Shown in pieces: positions 1-11,366 of a stretch of DNA of 64,000 nucleotides (positions are counted from its first letter, which is position 1; every line of letters starts with the position of its first letter). The position numbers and the translations under genes were made by a program. Under the pieces are notes generated by a model, which saw only the letters and a list, made by a program, of their open reading frames with translations, was not told the DNA's origin and ran no database searches. Source of the stretch: Yamagishiella unicocca. Taxonomy: Eukaryota; Chlorophyta; Chlorophyceae; Chlamydomonadales; Volvocaceae. The stretch is from contig BDSL01000123.1 in NCBI GenBank assembly GCA_003116995.1, forward strand, positions 124,001 through 188,000, read 5' to 3'.

Positions 1-378
1 GGTCCTCCACCTCCTCCCCCCTTCGATATGGATCTCTGCCCTCCGTGTCCTGCGTTGTGTGAGCGGCTTTTCTCGCCATCCCCCGGGCTGGGTGGGGGTC
101 GAGCCGGAGCGAGTCGCAACTTTCATTGCCCCCCAACGTCGCGAGCCTTTCAGCGTGCAACCCTAAACTCGTCAAACGAACTTCCTCGCCAGCCACGTTT
201 CCACCCCCTCACAGTCCATTGAAGGCGGGCCGTCCGCCCGAGCGCTCCGGCACGCTGTCCTCAAAGCGCATACAGCAACGCGTCTCCTGCGCTCTTCTCC
301 CGGTATTCCTTCTCCGCGCATCACTACGTCGTGTCAACCGGTTCACCCGCCACCCCCCTGGGCCCGGGTTCCCCCCAG

Positions 379-832
379 GCCTTCCCCGGGTGGACCCCCG
401 CCGGCTCCTCGACAAGCCTGGGGCGACCCGGGCGCATCCACATCCGCCAGCATGGGCGCCGCATCCATGCGCTCCTCCGGACACGGACCAGGGCAGGCGC
501 AGTGGCCTGGCGGGGCGCTGGCGGCTGCCAGCCCCTCCACGTCCCAGTCCTTCCAGCCCGCCAACGGGAGGGTCAGCCAGGGGGCAGGCGGCTTTGGCGG
601 CGGCGGCTTCGGCGGATCTGGCCCGGGACCAGGCCCCAGCAGCAGCAGCGGCGCCGCAAGCGTGCGCAGCAGCGGGGCGCAGTATGGCGGCGGCGGCGGG
701 ATGCAGGGAGTGGACCCCGCCGTGCTGGAGGCGGCGCGGCCCTTCCTGACGGGCAACCCAGACGCGGACGCGGACATCGTCAAGTTCTACGAGGTCAAGG
801 CGAAGCTGCTGCAGAAGCTGGGCAACGGGTGA
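379..832 (+). CDS. C-terminal exon of an unidentified Gly/Ser-rich protein (5' part outside the window)
   Basis: A polypyrimidine-CAG acceptor ends at 378. The reading frame then stays open to a TGA at 830-832, and a TGTAA signal follows at 1062. The first part is low-complexity, rich in Gly, Ser, Ala and Pro (runs such as GGFGGGGFGGSG). The last 40 residues are charged and probably helical (PDADADIVKFYEVKAKLLQK) and look like a genuine folded C-terminus. I do not recognise the family. Positions 1-378 should hold an intron and earlier coding sequence, but no exon could be fixed there. The long antisense frame over the same bases (209-1135) is a shadow of the GC-rich exon. The gene converges on the minus-strand EF-hand gene that ends at 1841. 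Confidence 0.6.
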
Positions 833-1061
833 TCGATGGCGCGACAGCGGGGCTGCTGGGGCAGGCGGCTGGATGGGCGAACGGGCGGGTTGCGGCTGCT
901 GGCTGGAGCGGGGGGTGCGAGCGGATGGGGAGAGCCTGCTGCGGGCGTGTAGCTGTGTGGGTGAAACCTGTTGCCGCCACTGTAGCGCAGCTGCCGCGGA
1001 AACGTCCCGTGCGGGCGGTTGGGCACCGGATGGCCATGTCTTGTGTCCTAGTGTTACACCT

Positions 1062-1066
1062 TGTAA
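1062..1066 (+). terminator. TGTAA polyadenylation signal
   Basis: TGTAA lies 230 nt after the stop codon at 832. TGTAA is the usual green-algal poly(A) signal, so cleavage is expected about 10-20 nt downstream. Confidence 0.6.
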
Positions 1067-1084
1067 CTTTAGGGTGCAGCCTGT

Positions 1085-1840
1085 ACCAGAACAGGACGGC
1101 CACTGCGTAGTCGCCCACCGTTCACAACGCGCCAACCATGCTCACCACCCCGGTACGGCACAGTCATGTTCAATTGCCGTACGGCAGGTACAACGAATAC
1201 CTCCCTCCTGGCAGCAGCCTCCTGGATAAATGTGCCGTGTAAACAAGGTAGTGCATCCCTCCCATGGCAGGGGTAGGTATACATGGTGTGGTTCATGCAA
1301 GTGGCGCAACCATACACCCACGTTTGCCAGCAGGGAGCTCTTACTCCGCGACGCAGTATCCACGTCCTACAGCGAGCTAAGCACCGTTTTGCTGCGGCCG
1401 GCGGCAGCAGCCCCCCGAGAGCCCAGCTGGCCGTGCATTCCTCTGTCGGCGGCATAACCTCCTCCTAGGGGCACGCACTCGCCAATTCGCGAATCACTAC
1501 TGTAACAATTACTACAACTTTAGCACCTAGTGACTAGCAATCATCAAGACCAAGACTACCCCTATGAAGAATGGGGTCCATCGCAGAAACAATTCGCTGG
1601 CAGCAGGCATCAGCAGTAAGTTGGTTGGTTGGTTGATCCTTTGCGAATCACGTACCGACCTGCGTCGCAAGCACAAAACAAGACCATGTCAAGACGGCCG
1701 AGACTCACGCGCAGAGAAACGCTACGCCTCTCCATGATTCTAGGTGCGCCGTCGGGGCAAGAAGTAGGCTGCAAGTAAGCACGGCAGCGTCCCTCCCTCG
1801 CCCTGCTGCCTGCTGCCTGCTGCCTGCTGCCTGCTGCGCC
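1085..1840. other. Intergenic space between convergent 3' ends
   Basis: No exon with splice signals was seen on either strand. It should contain the 3' UTR of the minus-strand gene ending at 1841. No TTACA (TGTAA on the minus strand) was found in it. A short run of CTGCCTG units at 1803-1836 lies next to the minus-strand stop codon. Confidence 0.4.
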
Positions 1841-4031
1841 TCACAGGGTGTCCAGGAAGGCGGGCGCGTCGCTCCACCACTCGGGCCGGTCGTGGCGCAG
1901 GTGGCGCAGGAACACCCCATCGCTGCCCGGAACCACCAGCCGCTGGGCCTCCACGATGTCGCAAAAGGCCTGCGGTTGGAGGTTGGCGGTTGGTGCGGGG
2001 GCACGGCGGCTGGAGCGGCGGTAGGTGGGCGAGAAGTGGCCGGCTGGCCCACTTGGAGCGCGGATCGTTGGAAGCGTTCGGCGTTGTGGTGGTCGCTTGC
2101 GTCGGAGGGCAGGTGGCAGCGGTGGACGGCGGTGCGATCACCAACCACTTTACCCAACGCCCCACCAGCCGACGAGCAACCAGGGCAAATGGAGCAATGA
2201 TGTTCCCGAAGCCTGAGCCCCACCCCAGGGCGGCTGCTGTGTGCCTCAGCAGCCACACCCACTAGCGCAGCGCCGCAAACGCGTCGGTGCCCCTCCCAGG
2301 TGGCAGCAGCCCTCTACAATAGGCATAATGCATGCCACCCGCCAGCCCCTCCCCCCCCGGAGTCCGGAGCCAGCACGCGCACGCGACCAGGTGTCCGAAG
2401 CCTATGCGCCAACTGCGCTTCGCTTCGCCGAGTACCCGCGTGGGTCTTTGTGCAACCCCCCGGATCCTGGCGCCCCTCGCGCCTACCTGCAGGTCCACTC
2501 GGCCGTGGCCGCTGCCCAGCTCCAGACAGATCTGCTCCACATCGCTCGGGTCCAAATGCTGGCCTGCGCGGGGTTGTCGGGGTCGCCGGGGTCGTTGGGG
2601 TCGCGCGGAGTCGTCGGGGTCGGGAGCGCCGCTCGCGTGTAGTGTGTGCGTCCCAGGCAAACGTGGGCAGTCGGCCAGTCAAGCAGCACGCAGGGGGTGA
2701 GCAGACAGAAGGGCCTTGTGTGTGAAAGCCCTTGGTGCCGGCGGTGTAGTCGTAAGCGAGTGTTAATGGCATCAACTGGTGAGTCGCGGGGTGTGGTGGT
2801 GTGGCATGGAATGGTGTGGTGTACACGCAACGTGTTGACGCGTACGTATGCTCGAGTGTGTGGGCAACATGGGGGACGTGGGGGAGCAGGCGGTGGCGGG
2901 GGAGCGCAGGGCTTTGGCTGGGTGGCGCTTTGGCGAGGCGGCGGGAGGCGACGCGCTGTTACTCCGGGTGGACGGCGTGGTGCGGTGGCTGGGCGATTAA
3001 GGGGCTGGACGCGCAGCAGGGAACGGATGAGGTGGTTAGTACGGCGTTGGTGCAGCGGAATGGTAATGGCTGCTCCGTTTGAACGGAGCCCCTGACAAGC
3101 AATTTTCCGGCCTACGTCCCTTACCCTGCCATGCTCTACCCCCGCCCGTTCCCCGAACCCCTTCTCCCTCATCCCATCTCTTAAACCCTAGACCCGAACC
3201 CCCCTAATCCCGCCCCTAGCCCCCATGTACCCACCCAGCAGCTCCAGCCCAGCCAGCAGGTCGTCCCGATCAAGCCATCCGCGCCCCTGCCGGTCCAGGC
3301 CAGCAAACACCGCCGCCGCCTGGCGCCGCTCGAGGCCGTTGACCACGGTCAACGCGGCACCGCTGCCTGCACCGCCGCCGGCCCCCCCCCCCTTTCAGCT
3401 GCTCCACATCCGCCCCGTCCGTCAGCTCCACACTCCCAACCGCCCCCGGCCCCGGCCTTGCCCGCTGCCCCGCCAGAGACCCCAGCAGCCGCTCATTGGC
3501 CGCCAACACCCTGCACATGTCCTCAACAGGCACATATTCCAGCTCCCGCACCAGTCTCTCCAGGGCCTCCACGTCACCACACGCAGGGCCCGCGTGGCCC
3601 GTCGTGACCGCCTCGGCGCCCGCCTCCGCCTCCAGCCGCTGGCGCGCCTGGCGCAGGCTGCGGTATATGTGCCAGCACCCACCTTCCCCGCCGCCTCCCC
3701 CACTGCTGCTCCCACTGCCGCGGGCAAATGTGCTACAGTATTCGCCGATCCGACGCTCCGCTGACGTCAGCACTATGTGAGCGGCGTGAAGCATCTCGTC
3801 CACATTACTGGCCTCGAGCAGGTCGCCGACGGCGGAGCGGCTGCGGTCGTCATCTTGGACGTGGAAGCGGGGCGGGGCGGGCAGCGGCCTGCGCGGCGGG
3901 TCGAGTCGCCGCCGTTGCGTCGCCGAACGCGGGACCAGCGACGGGAGCGTGGTCGGCTGGGAGGCGTCTTGATGGAATCCGGGACGTGTGCCGGCGGGCA
4001 GGTGGCGACGACTGGCGAGCGCTGCGAGCAT
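1841..4031 (-). CDS. EF-hand-like protein, incompletely resolved exon structure
   Basis: At least four coding segments lie on the minus strand. The first runs from an ATG at 4031 to about 3241. Its end, read just past a run of 11 G (3382-3392), gives a helix-loop-helix with loop DRQGRGWLDRDD. A segment starting after CAG at 2775 reads LAYDYTAGTKGFHT, a second EF-hand-like loop. Exon 2563-2487 (25 codons, phase 2 to 0) and terminal exon 1969-1841 (42 codons plus TGA) join in phase as DVEQICLELGSGHGRVDLQ followed by AFCDIVEA, a third helix-loop-helix. The loops lack several canonical acidic ligands, so calcium binding is uncertain. The link between the first and second segments, the donor of the 2775 segment, and the frame across the G-run are unresolved. 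It may be a Ca2+-sensor-like protein; the function is unknown. The first segment is duplicated at 35.6 kb. Confidence 0.55.
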
Positions 4032-5050
4032 TCTTTGCCGCAGATGTCAGTTTTGAGACTTTCGGAAATTCTGATGGCTCTGCCGAACGTCGGGATGACT
4101 GTTGTCGAGGTCGATGGTTAAACAAATTGATTGATAAGAGGGCTAACCAGCTGAAGATGTTGGTAGTGGAGTGTGTGTTCTTTGGTGTCGGCGGTGGTCG
4201 CGTTGCGATATTGCAGCGCTGGTCGTACTGAAGATCCTCTGAACGTCTGAAGCGGATGGGAAGATGTATGTTGGCCAAGGTTCCAAGGTTTTCCTTGGAG
4301 ACTCAGAGACAGCATAGCTTCGTTTCATAAGCATTCGCAAAGGGTTGAGCCCGATTGAGCTCGTGCAAGGGGTGAAACCCATGGGTCTCATGGCCATGAG
4401 ACCAGCCTGGGTGCAACTGTGATAGGAACCCTACTTGTGCACGTACATCAGCTTCTAAATATGTGGCGTGAAATATGGGACAGGAAGGCACGGACGAGCG
4501 AAGTGTATACGTGTAACATTGATACGAGCAGATGACAGCGGTCCGTCCCTTGGGTCAAGCGGGAAGACTATCAGCACTGGAACGCCAGCCAAACTTAGGA
4601 AGATCAAAATATCCTTATTTTGATCTTCCTAAGGATACATACAGTGCCAGCCAAGTTGTGGCGCCAGTAACGAGTGTCGCATGGACACCGGACCGTGGGC
4701 AGGCCGCAGGCGCGAGCATCCAAGACCACCATGTACCATTCAAAGGTATACCAATACATTTTGGGATTTAGTGCCCAATTGAGCCTTTTTGCATGCGTTA
4801 AGAGGTCAGCGTTTCGCAAAGGAAGTATGGCAGGAGATTTCGTTACAGTTTGAACTTTTGTGTTCTTAAAATTAGACGTGAAATTTCCTAGGTATCCACA
4901 TTGCGCTCCCAGGACACGTAAACAAACGGCGTCTCCTGCATACCGGTAACCTAAACTGGGTCGAAAGCATACCGGTATCTGCAAATGTTAAACGTACTAT
5001 TTTTACTACGGGTTGGGCAAATGCACGTAAGGCGAGGCTGAGCACCGGAG
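3445..5050. repeat. Copy 1 of a 1.5-1.6 kb direct duplication (partner at 35565-37075)
   Basis: The part from about 3445 to 4031 covers the first coding segment of the minus-strand EF-hand-like gene; 4032-5050 is its upstream flank. The same order of blocks recurs in the same orientation 32 kb away, including the GACGTGGAGGCCCTGGAG-type coding stretch and the block around 4664-4720 (GCGCCAGT, GTGTCGCATGGACA, CGGACCGTGGGCAGG). Copy 1 keeps the open frame, so it is probably the source. Positions 4032-5050 contain no convincing exon and should include this gene's promoter. Confidence 0.75.
4594..4633. repeat. Perfect 17-bp inverted repeat with 6-nt loop
   Basis: The left arm CTTAGGAAGATCAAAAT (4594-4610) pairs perfectly with the right arm at 4617-4633 across loop ATCCTT. 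It is AT-rich within GC-rich surroundings and flanked by 9-nt direct repeats GCCAGCCAA at 4584 and 4646, as a small insertion would be. The equivalent place in copy 2 (about 36605-36655) has diverged sequence without the hairpin. Confidence 0.8.
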
Positions 5051-5892
5051 TGTTCCGGTAGCGGCAGCGGCTGCTCAATCCCACCCGACCAGGGGCGACG
5101 CAGAGATGGCTGGGCCACCAGCGCACCCATAGGATGCCGCTGCACAGTACAGGACAGTGCCCGGCAGTACCCTGTGCTGTCGCAGCCCTACGTCAGCTCA
5201 TGTGGGGCTCTGGGGCTCGAGCGCTCGACGGATGCAAAGGTCGTCATAGTACCAGTAGCTTCGGAGCTTCGAAACCCGCTTTCCAGCCCACTCCTGGCGG
5301 CATAAGGTGGCCGCCAGCTGGCAGGACGCCTGGGTGGTGGACGCGGTAGTAGCTGGGTCAGCTAAGGCTGCGACCGGCAGCTGTAGGTGGGATATTATTA
5401 CGTATAGTATCATTGTGCTTTGTGGAAGAAGGCGCTACTGATTGGTGTACCCGGTGCGTGGCAGCAAGCCATTGAAGCGACACGGTGACCTAGCCAGCCA
5501 GCACATTGGCGACGACGGCGGTCCCGGAGAGTCGGAGGTGTAGGTGGAAGGGGAGTACTGTAGGTGGTGTTCGTGGGAGGAAGGAGCCCTTGCACGTAGA
5601 CTGCAGGCCTTGCATCTTGTCCAGGATTCCTGAAACACGACAACGGGAACGGAGGGGGGAAGGCCAGGGCTTAGGACCGTCGTATTATAAGCCTAAATAT
5701 TATAAGCCTAAAAGCCGTAGCCCTTTCAATTAAACTCCTCCTACCTCCCCTTCCCGCATTATCTTCGCCGTCAACGTTCAAGGGCTCCTTCGCCTCCCTC
5801 GACCACATCCTGCGCCCCTTCCGCTGACACCGTCGACTTTTCGGCCTCCTCCTTCCTTTCTCGAGGCCAACGCCTCCTAATTCGACCATTTA
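5051..5892. other. No gene seen; short direct repeat at 5685-5712
   Basis: No exon with splice sites or recognisable protein was found. The motif TATTATAAGCCTAAA occurs twice in tandem at about 5685-5712. Confidence 0.3.
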
Positions 5893-5982
5893 GTAGAACA
5901 AACTGTTACAGTGGGCCCAGAGGTAGAACAAACTGTTACAGTGGGCCCAGAGGTAGAACAAACTGTTACAGTGGGCTCCAGA
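5893..5982. repeat. 30-bp tandem repeat, three copies
   Basis: Units start at 5893, 5923 and 5953, each beginning GTAGAACAAACTGTTACAG. The third diverges at its end (GGGCTCC for GGGCCCA). A partial echo, TTACAGTGGGCTCCAGA, occurs at about 6122. Confidence 0.9.
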
Positions 5983-6570
5983 TAGAGCATACGATAGAAC
6001 CATCAGGTGCATTGCCTGGCACCGAATTGCTGCGTTGGGGCTTCCCCGGAATGTTGGGCTGCAGTGGGACCTCGGCATCCTTTTTTGCGGGTAGTCGCCG
6101 GTCGCCTTGTTGTTGTAATCATTACAGTGGGCTCCAGACCATGTGTGTGGAGGACCGGCGGATGTGCTGGTGGGTTCGTGATAGGTCCGGATTGTTTTGG
6201 GGCTGGGGTTTTCCCTTGCTTCTTGCTTTCCGTGTCTGCGGGTGGTCCCCTGCTTGGGATTCGTGCTTTTGGGGATGAGAGGCGAGCGATTCCGCTGCTT
6301 GCATTGTTGCGGCGCTCCACTGTTTCGTCGGTTGCTGGTCTGCTAGGTTGGTTGGTGGTCGGTTCCTGATAGGGGAGCCCCTAGCGCAAATCCCCATGCA
6401 TGGGGTGCTGCTTGCTCTGCTGTTTTGCCTCCGGACTGTCGGCTGGCGATGTGGTGGTTTATTTGCCTTTGTTCCGGTGCACGTCGGGTTCTGTCTCTTT
6501 CATCTCCTTCAGTGTCAGGCGATGTGCCCGCCGATGGCTCTACCTTCTGGTCTGGGACCCACTGTAACAG
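5983..6570. other. Probable 3' remnant of the adjacent retrotransposon or unique spacer
   Basis: No intact gene. The plus-strand peptide GPRHPFLRVVAGRLVV near 6081-6122 resembles the extreme C-terminus of the same type of retroelement ORF in the opposite orientation, so two insertions may meet here. Confidence 0.25.
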
Positions 6571-8030
6571 TTACAAGGGAGAAGAACAAACCGACGACCG
6601 AACAAACCGACAGCAAATCGCCATACATAAACCCCGACCAAGGGCCCAGAGGACAAACAGCAGCGGCACTGACCACCTACCCAGGGGGAAGTAGCCTATC
6701 CGCAATACACCAACAGCAGCCCAAGCAGCCCTCCGGCCAGAACAACCAGCAGAGTGCCTTAACAAGTCGAGCAGAAGCCCCCCACCTGAGACCCAAGCAG
6801 CCGCCATGTACCGCCGCCCAGCCTCCATCATGCTCACGGCCGCTAGTACGTACCACGACATCCCAAACATATTGCTGCACCCCCAGAGGAGCCAGTGCCA
6901 ACCACACTTGACCCTGGAACACACCAGCGCCCACCCGCACGGCCAATTGGTCGACGACGGCTTGAGCCACCGGGCAGCTCCAGAAATGATGCTGCCGAGG
7001 GAAGAGCCCGCCTGGCACCGCACCAGGTATTCACCACAACTGCACGGAGAAGCCACTGCGCCCCGCACGTGGTAGTTGCCAAGCAGAGAAATCCCCTCAA
7101 CCATGAGCCGCCACCATCCCTCCTACCTCCCAGCGCATACCCTGCTGCCATTACATGCGGAACGCGCCTAAAGTGCCGACCAATAAAGCCGCAGCACAGC
7201 GACCACCGCTGCCCCTCTGTGCCTCTCAAACGAACAGATCATGCGCTGCCGCGCGAGCCGCCACCGTTTCTGATAGTTGCATGATCGCGGCCGCTCGCAC
7301 CGACATACTCCGAACGAAATATGCGGCCAGCCCTCCAAACGCCACCCGAGGCGCGCACCCAACTTCACCTCCACATACATTGGCCTGTACCTGCCGGTAC
7401 CGCCCTACTCGCCACTGCTATCATCCGCCACGGGGAGGGGACGCCAACCCACCGACAGGCCTTCGAACGTCCCCCCATACACTCCCGCTACCGCCGAAGC
7501 TCCAAAAACACCCACGCCTCCCTAGCACGGAGGCAGAGGCTGCACTCGACAGATGTGCGCTAACTCGCCATCACCTTTGATCTAGCTCGGTCTGCTGGAA
7601 CGCGGCGGTCAGCACCTCACGCGCCCTCGAGATGTCCCCCAGTGTGAGAAGGGCCCAACAGCCCACCGGGTGCGTATACTCCAGCCAGCCCGGGGCGCAT
7701 ACGTAGAGGCTTCCCTGCTGCTATCGGTGGGCTCCCCCAAATGGGCACATCCCAACAACACGCGCCTGGGACCAACGGTGTGTCCGCAATAGCTTGTATA
7801 GGGGGCGAGCACCGCTAGCGCGGTCACCGCCCGGCGGATGGACAGCCCCAGCAGGCAGGCTCGCATCCACGGCCCCTGTGTCTGGCCGTATACATAATCC
7901 GGCCGGAAAGCCCGGTGCACCACTTGAAAGAACGCCGCCATACAGTTCACCCGCGCACGGGGTGCAGTTTTCCGTTGGAAGAGTCGCTTCAACCACGAAC
8001 CGGAGCGCCCAGCAGACCGACGCCGGCCAG
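6571..8030 (-). pseudogene. Decayed non-LTR retrotransposon, C-terminal part of the reverse-transcriptase ORF
   Basis: Read on the minus strand, fragments in shifting frames resemble the region after the RT domain of volvocine LINE-like elements. The stretch 7992-7609 has VVHRAFRPDYVYGQT and APYTSYCGHTVGPR; 7650-7580 has LLTLGDISRAREVLTAAF and then an in-frame TGA, after which SAHLSSAASASVLG continues. The stretch 7018-6900 has HHFWSCPVAQAVVDQL, a zinc-binding H-x-W-x-C-P-type motif common near the C-terminus of such ORFs. At least two frame changes and one stop make it non-functional. Its upstream (5') side is cut off by satellite A at about 8066. Family assignment rests on recognised motifs, not a search. 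Confidence 0.7.
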
Positions 8031-8065
8031 GAGCCAGCGTCGGGTATTACCAGTGGAATATAATT

Positions 8066-10893
8066 CGGAGGCGTCGGCCAACGCCTCCGGATTTCCCCAT
8101 TGGTAATAACCGACGCCGGCTCATGGCCGGCGCCTCCTGATCCTGGTAACTGGTGCCGGCACACGCAAGGTCGACGCCACCGAATGTTTCCCATGGTCAA
8201 TAACCGACACCGGCTCCTGGCCGGCTCCTACCTCCGGATAACTGGTGCCGGCGCAAGGCCGAAGCCTCTGGCTGGCGTCTCCTGATTGTTCTCCCATAGG
8301 TAACTGGTGCCGGCTCAAGGCCGACGCCTCTTGATTCTCCCATTGGTAACAATCGACGCCGGCTCATTGCCGGCGCATACGGACCCTCCCATAGGTAACT
8401 GGTGCCGGGTCAAGGTGGACGCCTCCTGATTCTCCCATTGGTAACAATCGACACCGGCTCATGGCTTGCGCCTCGCTCCTGATTCCCCTCATTGTAAACT
8501 GGTGCCGGGTCAAGGTGGACGCCTCCTGATTCTCCCATTGGTAACAATCGACACCGGCTCATGGCCGGCGCCTACGGACCCTTCCATAGGTAACTGGTGC
8601 CCAGGTTAGGCCGACGCCTCAGGATTCTCCCATTGGTAACAATCGACACCGGCTCATGGCTTGCGCCTCGCTCCTGATTCCCCTCATTGGAAACTGGTGC
8701 CGGGTCAAGGTGGACGCCTCCTGATTCTCCCATTGGTAACAATCGACACCGGCTCATGGCTTGCGCCTCGCTCCTGATTCCCCTCATTGGAAACTGGTGC
8801 CGGGTCAAGGTGGACGCCTCAGGATTCTCCCATTGGTAACAATCGACACCGGCTCATGGCTTGCGCCTCGCTCCTGATTCCCCTCATTGGAAACTGGTGC
8901 CGGGTCAAGGTGGACGCCTCCTGATTCTCCCATTGGTAACAATCGACACCGGCTCATGGCTTGCGCCTCGCTCCTGATTCCCCTCATTGAAAACTGGTGC
9001 CGGGTCAAGGTCGAAGGCTCCTGATTCTCCCATTGGTAACAATCGACACCGGCTCATGGCCGGCGCATACGGACCCTCCCATAGGTAACTGGTGCCCAGG
9101 TTATGCCGACGCCTAAGGCTCCTCCCATTGGAAACAATCGACACCGGCTCATGGCTTGCGCCTCGCTCCTGATTCCCCTAATTGGAAACTGGTGCCGGGT
9201 CAAGGTCGAAGGCCCCTGATTCTCCCATTGGTAACAATCGACACCGGCTCATGGCTTGCGCCTCGCTCCTGATTGCCCTCATTGAAAACTGGTGCCGGGT
9301 CAAGGTCGAAGGCTCAGGATTCTCCCATTGGTAACAATCGACACCGGCTCATGGCTTGCGCCTCGCTCCTGATTCCCCTCATTGGAAACTGGTGCCGGGT
9401 CAAGGTGGACGCCTCAGGATTCTCCCATTGGTAACAATCGACACCGGCTCATGGCTTGCGCCTCGCTCCTGATTCCCCTCATTGGAAACTGGTGCCGGGT
9501 CAAGGTGGACGCCTCCTGATTCTCCCATTGGTAACAATCGACACCGGCTCATGGCTTGCGCCTCGCTCCTGATTCCCCTCATTGGAAACTGGTGCCGGGT
9601 CAAGGTGGACGCCTCAGGATTCTCCCATTGGTAACAATCGACACCGGCTCATGGCTTGCGCCTCGCTCCTGATTCCCCTCACTGGAAACTGGTGCCGGGT
9701 CAAGGTGGACGCCTCCTGATTCTCCCATTGGTAACAATCGACACCGGCTCATGGCTTGCGCCTCGCTCCTGATTCCCCTCATTGAAAACTGGTGCCGGGT
9801 CAAGGTCGAAGGCTCCTGATTCTCCCATTGGTAACAATCGACACCGGCTCATGGCCGGCGCATACGGACCCTCCCATAGGTAACTGGTGCCCAGGTTATG
9901 CCGACGCCTAAGGCTCCTCCCATTGGAAACAATCGACACCGGCTCATGGCTTGCGCCTCGCTCCTGATTCCCCTAATTGGAAACTGGTGCCGGGTCAAGG
10001 TCGAAGGCCCCTGATTCTCCCATTGGTAACAATCGACACCGGCTCATGGCTTGCGCCTCGCTCCTGATTGCCCTCATTGAAAACTGGTGCCGGGTCAAGG
10101 TGGACGCCTCAGGATTCTCCCATTGGTAACAATCGACACCGGCTCATGGCTTGCGCCTCGCTCCTGATTCCCCTCATTGGAAACTGGTGCCGGGTCAAGG
10201 TGGACGCCTCCTGATTCTCCCATTGGTAACAATCGACACCGGCTCATGGCTTGCGCCTCGCTCCTGATTCCCCTTATTGAAAACTGGTGCCGGGTCAAGG
10301 TCGAAGGCTCCTGATTCTCTCATTGGTAACAATCGACACCGGCTCATGGCCAGCGCCTACGGACCCTCCCATAGGTAACTGGTGACCAGGTTAGGACGAC
10401 GCCTCCGGATTCTCCCATTGGTAACAATCGACACCGGCTCATGGCTTGCGCTTCGCTCCTGATTCCCCTTATTGAAAACTGGTGCCGGGTCAAGGTCGAA
10501 GGCTCCTGATTCTCTCATTGGTAACAATCGACACCGGCTCATGGCCGGCGCCTACGGACCCTCCCATAGGTAACTGGTGCCCAGGTTAGGTCAACGCTTC
10601 CGGATTCTCCCATTGGTAACAATCGACACCGGCTCATGGCTTGCGCCTCGCTCCTGATTCCCCTCATTGACAACCGGTGCCGGGTCAAGGTCGAAGGCTC
10701 CTGATTCTCCCATTGGTAACAATCGACACCGGCTCATGGCCGGCGCATACGGACCCTCTTATAGGTAGCTGGTGCCCAGGTTAGGCCGACGCCTCCTGAT
10801 TCTCCCATTGGTAACGATCGACACCGGCTCATTGCCGGCGCCTACGGACCCTCCCGTAGGTACGTAACTGGTGCCGGCTCAAGGCCGACACCG
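8066..10893. repeat. Satellite A, left array (95/100-bp units)
   Basis: A tandem array whose main unit is exactly 100 bp, for example between AATCGACACC at 8641, 8741 and 8841. Each unit is two related halves of about 50 bp. One carries CCCATTGGTAACAATCGACA; the other carries TCATTGGAAACTGGTGCCGG. A third half-type, containing CATAGGTAACTGGTGCCCAG, gives 95-bp units. The first 300 bp are the most diverged. Minus-strand ORFs of 60-135 codons repeat through it with the unit and are not genes. Confidence 0.97.
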
Positions 10894-10990
10894 ACCTCAG
10901 ACCGACCCAGGGAGAGCAGCGAGGTGGTGAGGAGCGAGAGGGGATGACTGAGGGATGCATGATAAAGGTTTTGGGTTTTAGGGCCGTCTC

Positions 10991-11100
10991 GTGCGTAGGC
11001 CTTGAGAGTAGGTCGGTCTTAAGCGTAGGCCTTAAGCGTAGGTCTTGAGCGTAGATCTGGAGTGTAGGTCTTGGACCTTGAACGTCCTTGAGCGTAGGTT
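10991..11100. repeat. Short degenerate minisatellite (GCGTAGG(T/C)CTTGA-type)
   Basis: About eight loose copies of a 13-15 nt motif, such as TTAAGCGTAGGCC and TTGAGCGTAGGTC, lie between satellite A and a family C fragment. A TTTTGGGTTTTAGGG stretch just upstream (10969-10983) contains one Chlamydomonas-type telomere unit, TTTTAGGG. Confidence 0.7.
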
Positions 11101-11205
11101 TTGAACCTTGAGCTCCTCCGTAGGCGACGGCGGCGGCGAAACGCTCGCATCCCTTCCAACCCATCCACATGACTCCCTGCCCCGGCGCATGATCCCCGAA
11201 CCCGA
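11101..11205. repeat. Isolated fragment of satellite C
   Basis: Sequence around GAGCTCCTCCGTAGGCGACG, CACATGACTCCCTGCC and GCGCATGATCCCCGAACCC matches family C units of the 16.3-23.7 kb array, in the same orientation, but is diverged and single-copy. Confidence 0.85.
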
Positions 11206-11366
11206 GCAAGTTCAAACACATAGCAGCAGACATCACAAGTTGTTAACAGAACGGAACTCCCTACCTTACAACACCTTGTGCTGCAACGGTCCAGCCAGCG
11301 GGATGAGATTCAGCTGACGTTGACTCCAACGTCCCAGGGTTTCAGTCCATCAAATAGCATCCATAA

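Noticed and set aside
209..1135. 308-codon antisense frame over the first gene
   Set aside because: It overlaps a plus-strand exon with better support and consists of Ala/Arg/Pro-rich shadow translation of GC-rich DNA.
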